From Trichostrongylus colubriformis (lineage: Eukaryota > Nematoda > Chromadorea > Rhabditida > Trichostrongylidae): 64,000 nucleotides of DNA. The DNA is taken from the NCBI GenBank assembly GCA_963978905.1, contig OZ022259.1, positions 3,472,001 through 3,536,000 of the forward strand. The letters run 5' to 3'. The notes under the pieces were generated by a model. The model ran no database searches, was not told the origin of the DNA, and saw nothing but the letters and a program-made list of their open reading frames with translations. Each line of letters opens with the position of its first letter. The first letter of the stretch is position 1. Of this stretch, positions 22,061 to 31,549 are shown piece after piece. A program made the translations under genes and the position numbers.

Positions 22061-22168
22061 GATTGGGCTGTGCATACATATGTTTGGTGAGCTTTGAGCC
22101 AGCGACAATGGCATCCCATACCAGCAATCGATTGCTATCTTTTACACATCACATTTTTATCCATTCAG

Positions 22169-22576
22169 AATGCGTATTATTCCACTTTCGCTGAAGTGGA
22201 AAGAGGATCAGCAGAACCGAATTTAGCCAGAAACGCGGCGAGTCTCGGGTATGGAGCTTGCCCACGGTCAAATTCTCTGTTTGACCATTCTCTTGAGTAT
22301 GAGAGCTGTTTCATCAACTGCTCAAAAAGGTGCAAGTATACGTTTAATGTTCACTTTGTTAATAATAATTCTATGTCGAAAATTCTTTGGCGTACCGTAG
22401 TAACATTTATGACCCAGTGTCTCTCAGGCTGGTCGTGCACTGGACAACCAAAGCTCAAGCCCGAGAGCAATGGAGAGCCGCGAGAGGTCAACCGCTGTGC
22501 CGATGAATGGGTCGTCTACTCTTTACCATGTTACACTGACAATGCAGTCTTCTCCAAGTATTTGTATCACTGGTAA
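22169..22576 (+). CDS. Unassigned Cys-containing open frame after a good acceptor
   Basis: A 136-codon open frame follows the acceptor ...TATCCATTCAG and ends at TAA. It has nine cysteines spread across it (GYGACPRS, ESCFINCSKR, GWSCTGQ, NRCADEW, LPCYTD). An internal GTGCAAG...TCTCTCAG pair could be a 104-bp intron, but splicing it shifts the frame into a stop, so the frame is only open if read through. The last 20-25 bases belong to a repeat shared with 39778. I do not recognise the family; it may be an old exon or chance. Confidence 0.25.
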   Translation, partial: NAYYSTFAEVERGSAEPNLARNAASLGYGACPRSNSLFDHSLEYESCFINCSKRCKYTFNVHFVNNNSMSKILWRTVVTFMTQCLSGWSCTGQPKLKPESNGEPREVNRCADEWVVYSLPCYTDNAVFSKYLYHW

Positions 22577-23606
22577 GGCTGTTCAGAGTTCGGCATCGCG
22601 TCTGCGCTTCGTGCAATCGAGCGATTAGCGACTGGGCAAAATGAATAAGATACAAATCGATTGAATGATTAGATGATCCTGCAATTAGGCAGAACGGACA
22701 AGATAAGTGTCAACTGGGTGAATAATACGCCTGATAGCCTGAAACGGGAACCCGAATATGCTTGACACTGGCATACACAGTATTATCACCTCTTCTCGCC
22801 AATTATCACATATACCACTAGTGATCAGCAATCCAACACGTTCTGTTTTTTACGCTTCACCGAATCATACTACAGTATAATGATCGTGGCGAGAGCCCGC
22901 GCAAAACTATGGTGAGAACGCGCGCGAATGTTGCCACATTTTGGCAACATGCCAAGGTTCTTGCCAGGATTCAAATCTCGTCACACATTCGGGCGGGCTC
23001 TCGTCCCGATCATCATACAGTAGAACGGTTCGGTAACAGAGCGCGTCATCAGAATGCCGCCATTGTCGGCAGTGAACACATGATTTTGCCGCTGGCGTCA
23101 CTGCCACACAGTATGGAGGCGGCCTTAGCTCTCCGCTCAAAGGCAAATTCCGCGATAATCAGACTTGCAACTCACCCTCTTGGGGCGGATAGATTCTCGG
23201 ACAACTGTTCAAGCTGCACACTTTTTGCGGCATCGCGGCGCGTCCTCGCGGTTCTAAGCCACCTCGAGCTTCTTCCGATCCAACGCACTCACTCTGACCA
23301 TACCTGGTATTGGAAGACGTTTTTTCCAACGTGGCCTTTACGTGGGTATGTGATTCACACGATAAGATGAGATAAAGAAGGAATTTCAGTAGTTAAGGAA
23401 ACTTTTACATGGGGAAAGAGGTGATATCTCAGGGTTCCTCGTGCTACCATCCAAAGGGAACTGACTCAAGGGCTCACTTTTACGCGGTAGGCCAGATGAC
23501 AGGAGTCCTTTTTTTGCCATTACCGGGGCTTCTTTCGAATTTTTTTATCGGCGTATTCCTTAGAAACTCCTATTTCATAATTCACGTCTGAACATATTCA
23601 AGGTAA

Positions 23607-23778
23607 GGCCGCGTTCATACTTTGCGGTGCCGGCGGTAGGGCATACCTACGTGTCTCTGCGTCTCTGCCTGTGCCACCTTTCTCGTTGTCTGCGTCGTCC
23701 CTGCACCTCCCCGTGCTACTCTGCCTCGCTGGCTGTGAACGCAGCCACGCCCTGCCGGCGTCAAGTATGAACGCTGTC
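23607..23778. mobile_element. MITE, GGCCGCGTTCATAC family (copy A partner of 41216)
   Basis: Starts GGCCGCGTTCATACTTTGCG after TAA, ends CAAGTATGAACGCTGTC before TAA. It lies about 115 bp beyond the stop codon of CAP gene A. Confidence 0.75.
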
Positions 23779-23892
23779 TAATCGCGGAATATGACTTCAA
23801 GGATCGTGTTAATTCATGAGGACATGCATTGTCTATCGAGCATTAAAAAATTTAAAACATGAGTTTATTCGAATTAGTTTTAAGGGATTTTT

Positions 23893-26800
23893 CTATGTCA
23901 AAATTTCGCAAAGTCCTGTTTTCAAATGCGGCACTTCCTTTTCTCGTCGGTCTTCCATCTCGCCAATCATATTTTTTTTAGGTTTGCCACACTCTGACAG
24001 CGTTTCACCGGCTGTGTACCATTTCGCGCCAAGATGATTTCCTCTGCAAAAATATGAGTGAACCTTATCGTTGCAGGACCAGTATCTGAGTTCACTTAGA
24101 TGCAGCCAGCTCACAGAATGTTGCAGTGCACTTGTGGCCACCATGCATGAGGGGCCACATGTGGTGCGGCTTCGTTCGGCCGCGTTCATACTTTAAACCG
24201 GCAGGGCGTGGCTGCGCTCACAAGCAGCGAAGTACACTAGCACGGGGAGGTACAGAGATGACGCAGGCAATGAGACAGGGTGACATGGGCGGAGACGCAG
24301 GAAGACGCAGCCACGCCTTGCCGCCGGCACCGCAAAGTATGAACGCGGCCTTCGCGGCCACACTTCGTCTGAAAACCAAGCAGATCTTACTGTGGGTAAT
24401 AGTGGCAAACAACACTTGTGCTTCCACTGTTACATCTGATCACTCCGCATCCTACCGTTGTGGTTTTGTCCCAGAAAATCTTAAAAATTTGGAAATAACC
24501 CGTTGAAAAATCTCTGTTGCATTCTCAAACCTTTTCTATTGTTAGCTTACATCAGACTTTATGGCTTGTGGTCTACGAAATTTAACCCCCATATAGCGCT
24601 CAGAATTCGCAAGTGGAACAGCTGTGGCCGTCGAATTTCGGAAGCTCAAGTGGTCTTAAAATTGCTGAACTGACCTGTGTTGCATGACCGATTTCATGGG
24701 TCCACTCATCTATGTCTTTCTGGACGCCGAACTCTCGAACCTCATCGGCCCACAAAAACACAGCTCGCTGAAGAAGTACAACAATTGAGGGGGGGGGGCA
24801 ACTTGTTAAATAATAAATGCTGAAATACCATGCCTTAACAGAACTGACATGTCAGTAATGTACCGCAGAAGACATGTATAGACATGCCTCGTGAAGCTCA
24901 TTTTACGCTTAAATTTCGCGTTGAGGCAGGTTAATGTCAGTAGACAGAGTCCCCCCCCTGCCCCTCCCGCTCCCCCACCCTCTCATAAACCTCGCTAGGT
25001 CGCCGCTATAGCACGCTGTGAGAAACTACCGCTCGGAGAGACTGATCTAAAATAATAATCCATACATATATGAGTACATGAAACGTACTATGACTGAAGC
25101 CATGAATTCGAGCTCTCCTCCTGACGCATAAAGGTTTTCTCCGAGTCCGCTATATTGTGAGTGTTTCATACGACATTGTGCTATGCGAGCCCATTTCAGT
25201 GCAGATTTCTCCAGCGAACAGTTGTACTTCTTAAAATCTACTGCCATTGTCAAGGAAGGAAAAAATTGTGCCATATTCTCTGTCTGGAACCTTCAAACAG
25301 CCTCTTCACTTTGTTCAAACGCTGATCGAGTTGATCGACTTATCTTTTTAAGGCTGTATAACTAGTAACCTTCTGAGTAACCATTCAGATAAGGCGCGAG
25401 GCACACCGCCATGACGCCTTTTACTCCTCATCGGATTGCACTCTAACTACATCCATGCTCCTAATTGGCCAGCTGGGCCAGAAGGGCGGAGCCAGCCGGA
25501 TGGGCGGGTGTGGCACCGTGATGACCCACCTTGGAGGTGCGGGCTGAATAATCATCTAAGGATTTCCTGCCCCAAGAGGGTAAGACTAATCTGATTAACA
25601 CGGGGTGTACCTTTAAAGACACTGGGAGCGGTAAGGAGAAAGTGAGAGCTATGAACACTTGTTCTCTGAAGCAATCCTTCCTCTTCCAAAGAGATGATGT
25701 CTGACGAAACTCGCATTGAAGAAGCGCCGCTCGATACCTCATCACGGTCCCGCAGCACAGCGAGTCGTTATGCTGTTCATCCGCTGGGGGAGTTGCTGAC
25801 AAGGACGGGATGCCGCTCCCAGCTGGCCTCAGCTCTCGCCCATCTGCAATCCATCACCAACTAGTGACACAGAGGGGCGCAAAAGAGAAGGGAGTTTTCG
25901 GGTTCCTATTTCTCGAATTTTTCGTCGTTTTATTTCGTTATTTCTCCACTGTTACATTGCTGAAAATCCCTTCCTCCATATTCCACAACCTGCCATATTA
26001 ACCTCTCGCGGTGTCTTTCACGCGGCCTCATTCGCGCGCATGCTTTTATAGCTGTACGCTGCAAAACGATAATCACTTTTATACCCTTTCTCTCAATACG
26101 CGTACTGCGATATGTAGTCAGTTTACCACGAGAGATTGGTCTTCACCCCCCACCATTCACCTGTAAGGCCACATTCTCCATATAGTGCTATGTGGAAGCC
26201 ACGGGTGTGGTCGAAGCCCACTACCATACCGTTTCACAAGACAATCACAGGTGGCGACCACACGTTATCGGGTATTGCGCCATATCAACAGGAGGGGGTC
26301 AACTTGCTGAAAGTTGAAAAGTAACATGCTTTTACATGTCTAATGTGTCAATGACGTGTCGTAGATATTACATTACACGTATGATCTTGTAAAGTCATGT
26401 CACTACGCAACGATCAACAAATTGTCCCTCCCCCTCCCCCAGCTCTTCCATTGAAAGCAGCGTTCGATTATTTCATTCCTTCCAATCCTTGATACTGACC
26501 GGTGGACGTTTTCACCATAAAAGCTTACACGTCAAGCACCACGTCATTCCGATCGGCTCTAATACGATACGATAAGCACATTCTGCTATCATGCTCATTA
26601 CTCTACACCTCAGTCATTCTTCGGCAAAGTAAACCCTAGGAGGCGGGATGGATTTATCCAAGGCGTCAGGTCTTATCCGTCATGCCGTCACTACAGCTCG
26701 GAAGTGCGCTTTCCGACGGGGATTCCACCATGAGGCCGCGTTCATACTTCGCCGTCACCGCCAGTGCCAGCGTCAATTCGACGCCGTCGCCGCCGATGCG

Positions 26801-27334
26801 CAATGTATAAACGCGGCCTGAGCAATCTTCTCAGGGCCATTGTTTTTTTGTGTTATGTGACTTCTTTAGGGGTTTTCTATCAACCATGTTATCCCTGAAA
26901 ATGTCTTTAATATAGCCAAATTTAGCATGAAACTCACCAACTGGTACATGCGGACGGCCTGTGGAAGTTTGCGAAAAGGACTATGATTCGCGTCTATTTT
27001 GTAGTTCCCTTTTGCCACTTGGGATCGAAATTTATTGTGATCACGTAGAAGTTGAAGTCTCACATCGTCTGTCATGTGCCCACCACAGTTTTCCGTGATT
27101 ACATCAAAATCGGACGATGGTTTTATTAGGAGTGCTGAAAGGCGATATTAGATGCTTTGAAAGACCAGGAAACTCTGGAGATACAGGATGAGGAAACGGG
27201 ACGACAAACACTGGAGAGAACATACGTATTCCAATCGCACAGAATACAAGAACAAGGCAGACGACCACAATAGCAATTTGGACTGCAAGTGGCTTATATC
27301 GCACGCCATCATATGTGTCCAGCACTGAATACAT
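23893..27334 (-). CDS. CAP/SCP-domain protein with N-terminal membrane anchor, copy A
   Basis: Six exons join without a frame break: 27334-27226, 27134-26938, 25229-25089, 24767-24675, 24479-24391, 24043-23893 (TAG). They encode 259 residues. Residues 15-36 are a hydrophobic segment after a short polar N terminus with no cleavage signal, so a type II signal anchor is likely. The CAP domain (about 55-215) starts CGGHMTDDVRLQLLRDHNKF and has the full CAP tetrad: His125 (MKHSQ), Glu133 (GENLYA), Glu158 (WADEV) and His177 (GHATQ), then VGCG and the CAP2-like CHYYPQGN. Nematode CAP proteins (VAP/ASP/SCL) are usually secreted; their biochemical role is unsettled. A 49-residue tail follows. Intron 3 holds a poly-G MITE directly beside the exon-4 acceptor, and intron 5 holds a GGCCGCG MITE. 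The paralogue at 41505-46173 differs at about 13 residues. Confidence 0.93.
24178..24350. mobile_element. MITE, GGCCGCGTTCATAC family, TTC duplication, in CAP A intron 5
   Basis: Starts GGCCGCGTTCATACTTTAAA and ends CGCAAAGTATGAACGCGGCC, flanked by TTC on both sides. Interior orientation is reversed relative to 23607. Shared with copy B (41790-41961), so it predates the duplication. Confidence 0.8.
24789..24958. mobile_element. MITE with poly-G/poly-C ends, in CAP A intron 3
   Basis: G10 CAACTTGTTAAA at the left, and a run of 8 C after gacagagt at the right. It lies about 20 bases from the exon 4 acceptor of CAP gene A. Its copy B partner is 42752-42918. Confidence 0.7.
25610..25990. repeat. 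Interspersed repeat in CAP A intron 2 (gagcggtaaggagaaagtga family)
   Basis: Shares gagcggtaaggagaaagtga, ttgttctctg(a/g)agcaatcc and gtcccgcagcacagcgagtc with copy B (44250-44600), and more distantly resembles 58504-58870 in the RhoGAP gene. No coding content is supported. Confidence 0.6.
26291..26440. mobile_element. MITE with poly-G-type ends, in CAP A intron 2
   Basis: GGAGGGGGTCAACTTGCTGA at the left and TCAACAAATTGTCCCTCCCC at the right; the interior has gtaacatgc...catgtcac. Copy B partner: 44881-45028. The G run is more interrupted than in other copies. Confidence 0.65.
26734..26818. mobile_element. Short MITE of the GGCCGCG..TTCATAC type, TGA duplication
   Basis: GGCCGCGTTCATACTTCGCC to an inverted TGTATAAACGCGGCC, flanked by TGA on both sides. 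Copy B (45482-45603) is 37 bp longer at the same site, so this copy has an internal deletion. Confidence 0.75.
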
Positions 27335-27482
27335 TGATAAACGAGTATATGCAGCCTCTTCTTATAGCATTAGCAACGAGTGAAATAAGGTCTACTTACT
27401 CAAGTGGAAGGCTTTTATACTGGCATGACAGATATGGAAGATTTAGATATGCTCACTGGGTAATCTTCATTTTGAACATACG

Positions 27483-27761
27483 GGTTGTGTGCACTTATGG
27501 CGAATTTTCGCGCGGCCGCGCGCGACGAGCGGCTCGGCGGGTGCGAGTACCAGTGGCAGGGCATGGCAGCAAGCGAGTGTGGCATGGGTGGAGGAGGCAG
27601 GGTGGCATGGGTGCAGGAGGCAGTGTGGCATGGGTGGAAGTGCAAAAATAATAAAGCCACGCTCTGCCGGGCTCCGAAGGGCAATCGACTCGGCAAGTCA
27701 TACTGATGGTGCCGCGAGTGCAACGCCGCGAAGCGATTTTCTGTCATGGGTGCACACACCC
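27483..27761. mobile_element. Palindromic element GGTTGTGTGCACTTATGG, upstream of CAP A
   Basis: Terminal repeats GGTTGTGTGCACTTATGGCG and an inverted GGGTGCACACACCC. Flanks GAACATACG and AAGCATATG match at 6 of 9; in copy B the same flanks are an exact 9-bp repeat. It lies about 150 bp upstream of the CAP A start codon, so it could affect the promoter. Confidence 0.8.
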
Positions 27762-28949
27762 AAGCATATGTGTTCGAGCCTCACCGCATTTTGATAGCTC
27801 TTCGACCGCCTTCATACTTTGCGGCTGGGGCGTCGGAGGCGGCGCCAGATGGTGGGGAGGGCAAGGATGCGGGTGCATGCCCTCTGCCTTTGACGCGCTT
27901 ACTACACCCCAGCGCCTCAGCAGAAGTGCATCCTTTGCAGTTATGGAAAAGGCTATCAGCTCACAGATGAAAGCGAAGTAGCTCAATTGTAGCGAAAAGA
28001 CAAGTTAAGTGTATCGAGTATCTATAAGTTAGGACAGAAAGTATATTCTTCTCTAGAGGCTGGAATAATGGAAGCACTGAAGAAACTACTCGCTCCTTAC
28101 GAGGCTCTTATTTCAGCCTGGAAGGTCCATCATAACCTTTAAAACTCATTTTCTGGTGCGGTTTGCTTAAACAAGTTCTCATGGCATAGTTCACCAGTTG
28201 GGCTATCGCACAGTACCGCGCGATCAACACAATAGAATTATGTGGTTACCTTTTTGCTGAACTCCCTTTTTTACAAATAGGTGGTAGATATTAACCGATA
28301 TCGATGATATCACCGCTGTGGAAGGTCACAATTTTCCAGAGGTTCACATGATTTAGCGGTCCATGCCTTTTGTTACAATGATTCGACCATCAATTTTCAG
28401 GAATGACATGGGTGAATCCTTTAATCACGAACTCCTCGGCTGAATTGGTCACTATTAGGAGTTTAGATAGTTTAGGGATGGTCAATTCTGGATCCAGCAG
28501 CATAAAGTGGTAGCCATTTGTCCGTTTGCTGAACATCCATTACATACTGGTGGTAGATCCATATGCCACTTATCGATGCTTATCAGACATGCACCACTAT
28601 TTGGGATTTTCCATAGTCGAACGGTCGATACTCAGTATTGCTGCTGGCACCGCATGAGAGAATGAATCGCCTGCTTAGCTAGCTACAAATCTAAATCGTG
28701 TCTTGATCATCCACGTATAACACAGTATCAAAATGCATGCAACATTATTTGGAACGCTGGGCAATTTAGCGGTCGATACATCGGCAGCAGATCGGAACAT
28801 GAACAAAATATGTTCAACCAATGGTAGTGAGCGTCAGACGCATTTACAATAGCAGTCGCATAGTAGAAGTAAGCAATGTACCGGATTTTATCCCTTCCAC
28901 TTCCTAATGGCTCTTATCAGCCCCTGTGGGCCACTATCAGTTCCGATTG

Positions 28950-29340
28950 CAATACCTGTGAAAGTGAATATCCCACTGTTGGCCAGAAGAGCGAAACAGA
29001 TTCAGAGACATTGGCCTTTTGACGCTCCTTGCCGAATCTTATCAAACGTTATCAATCTGGATCACCCACCAATGATGTGTCCGTTCCACCCCTCAAAACA
29101 CTTATGAATGTGAGCGCTATAGAATCGACCCGAAAGGCGAACGAAAATGGCGACATTGGCCTTTCGAGGTTCCTTATCGAATCTGATCAACCGTTATCAG
29201 TTTGGATCACCCACCATTGATGTGCCCGTCCCACCCCTCAAAACACCTATGAGTGTGAGCGCTCTAGGATCGACCCGAAAGGCGAAACGAATTTGGCGAC
29301 ATTGGCCTTTCGAGGCTCCTTATCAGCCCTTATCAGCTGC
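28950..29340. repeat. Tandem repeat, about 145-bp unit, about 2.7 copies
   Basis: The phrase gacattggccttt recurs at 29007, 29152 and 29298 (spacings of 145 and 146 bp), together with tggatcacccaccantgatg and gtgagcgct. Confidence 0.8.
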
Positions 29341-29448
29341 TATCGCTTTCGGTCCACCACCACTGAGACCCCTTACCACTCACTATATCATATCTGAAAA
29401 CCAGGATCCCATCTTTGCTGCGACGCGAGATATGATTTTCCGGTCAAA

Positions 29449-29500
29449 CACACACACACACACACACAAACACACACGCACACACACCAACAGACACACT
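29449..29500. repeat. CA-rich microsatellite
   Basis: An interrupted (CA)n run followed by cacacgcacacacacc, at the right edge of the copy-A-only block. Confidence 0.9.
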
Positions 29501-29575
29501 TAGCCGATTATATATAGTAGGAAGATACTGTTTAATGAATTTTTTGGATATGAGTCGAATTAGTGTTCGAGCGAG

Positions 29576-30399
29576 GATCGCAACGATAAATCCATACCCT
29601 CACGCGACGCGTGTCGCGCGCGCACCTTATCGGGCGCTCTGGCGCGCTTTATCTCCGCGGAGTTGAGAAACATCAAAGTTTCTAGCGTGTTATTTGGCGT
29701 TCGTATGCGACAATCATTGGTGCTGATGTTGTTGGAGTGGAGGATCGCTCGTCCGTTGGTGTTATTTTTGCCTAGGCTTTTGCCTAAGCCTTAGCTGGAA
29801 GAAGAACCACTACCTTCATCTGTGGCTTAGATAAGGGGATACATCAAACTGTACGAACTAATAAGAAGTATTGTTCTATTCCCTAAGATAGAAAACGCTA
29901 TCCAACGAAGAGATATGAGTCTTAGGGGAGCCCTGGGCGAATGAAACACTTTTCACGCAACAAACCTCTTTTTGCATAAGGATATTGTTTCACTCACCCG
30001 AAGCACTTTCTCCTTCCTAGGCTCGTGTTGAAGTTCACACCTCTTCCCCTTGACAAGGAAGAAACAAGCTTCACTTAGATTGAAAGTGAGTTTCAACTTA
30101 CGTCAGGGAGTAGGGAGGAGTTTCGAGATGAAGAGTTTCCTATCTGCAAGAGGGGATTTTTGACGCTAGGAACGGTTCTTTCACCTCGTACCTCCTTTCT
30201 CTTCCTCCACCCCGTACCAAACTCGTCATAATGACTAATATAACTGCCAGTGAAATGTGTCAATAGCAGCAGTTCGTCAAATAGTAATTCAAGCAAAGCA
30301 TTGGAAGCGCGCACAGCACTACGGCCACTGCTGGCAGCGAGCCAGAGAGACTGCGCACGAAACGCGCCGCGTGAGGGTGTGGATTTATTGATAAGATCT
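29576..30399. mobile_element. 824-bp insertion with 8-bp TSD CGAGCGAG (hAT-like)
   Basis: Exact CGAGCGAG repeats flank it (29568-29575 and 30400-30407). Copy B has a single CGAGCGAG at 46978-46985 and continues directly with tagttgcttaatcgg, the sequence that follows the insert here. The ends form an inverted repeat through ATAAATCCATACCCTCACGC (left) and its inverted partner (right). An 8-bp duplication suggests a hAT-type non-autonomous element. No transposase is visible. Confidence 0.8.
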
Positions 30400-30641
30400 C
30401 GAGCGAGTAGTTGCTTAATCGGCTGTGGCACCACTAAGTTCAGCAGAAGGTGATCCCGCCAAGTTGTCTGTTTATTTGCACTATATCCCCACCTTTGACG
30501 GGAAGCTAATTAAAGCCATCAACCTGAAGTGGAACGTGCCAGGTGCTATGATTCTCGTCATATTCATTAGGAGGCAGGCTTTCGCTCCATGCCCTATGCT
30601 TTTCCCTGAGAAGCTGATCTAGTCTTGGGTAATTGTGCTTA

Positions 30642-31160
30642 AAGGCACATTCCAGGATTAGGGGAACATTGCAGTCCTTTCACATGACCTAATAGTTCCC
30701 TAAACGTGCAGGGAGGCTGTGCACATATCGAAGGCGATGATGAGTCATCGCAGCGCGCGGAGCTCTCGAAGCCAGCTCTACCGCACCCTGGAGCTCGGGC
30801 GCGCCCATTCTAGACGTGATTGCTGGCAATGACGGTGGCAATGATGGCAACAACGTGGCAAATGAGGCCTACGATTTGTGTGATAATATAAGATAAGGAA
30901 GAGATGCCAATGGTAAAGGAGACATTGACATGAGGGAACAGGTGAAATCCTAGAGTTCCTTCTGATACCAGCCAGCGGGAACTGATTCAAAGGCTCGTTT
31001 TCACGCGGAAATCTCGTTCAAGGTCAGATGAGAGGAGGTCTTATTTTTGCCCTTTTCGGAGACTTTTTTTCGGATTTTTCATAGTCGGCGTATTCCTCAC
31101 CATCTCGGATTTCATAGCTTAGCGCTTTAACCCGCTCAAGGTAATCCTGGAATATGCCTT
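30642..31160. mobile_element. 519-bp insertion, AAGGCACATTCCAGGATTA ends, TA or TAA duplication
   Basis: Left AAGGCACATTCCAGGATTA pairs with right TAATCCTGGAATATGCCTT. Copy B has the uninterrupted gtgcttaatgg at 47219. The duplication is TA or TAA (ambiguous because of an extra A). The interior contains relatives of 23360-23600. Confidence 0.75.
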
Positions 31161-31549
31161 TAATGGTTTGATCGCCTGTTCATCGCACGTCTCTCATTGT
31201 CAGAGGTTACATAACATGTTTTCACAACTGATGGAGGGATGGAAGAGGCAGGGGGGGGGGCAAATATGACACGCGCAAAAGTGATAACACCTGATAAAGG
31301 TTAATAAGAAGCTGGAAAAGTAATTCGAATTGGAATTCGTGGGCTCTCTCACGATCATCATGCATAGTTTGGCAATATGGCATGATTCGAATTCGTGGCT
31401 CTCGACATGATCATCATAATACTGTAGTGCGGTTGGATGATTCGCGTCCCAGAGTGAAGCCGTGTTCGGCGGCCGGCACATGAAGTTGAGGTCGTCGCTG
31501 CCGGTGCCGGCGTCAGAATCATGTGTCCGTCGACTAAAGAAGTGAGTTC

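Larger units (their letters stand above)
28187..29528. other. Copy-A-only block with tandem and dinucleotide repeats
   Basis: Copy B jumps from the equivalent of 28186 to that of 29529 after an 8-base filler. The block holds no supported gene. It contains a 145-bp tandem repeat and a CA-rich run. Whether it was inserted in A or deleted from B cannot be decided here. Confidence 0.7.
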
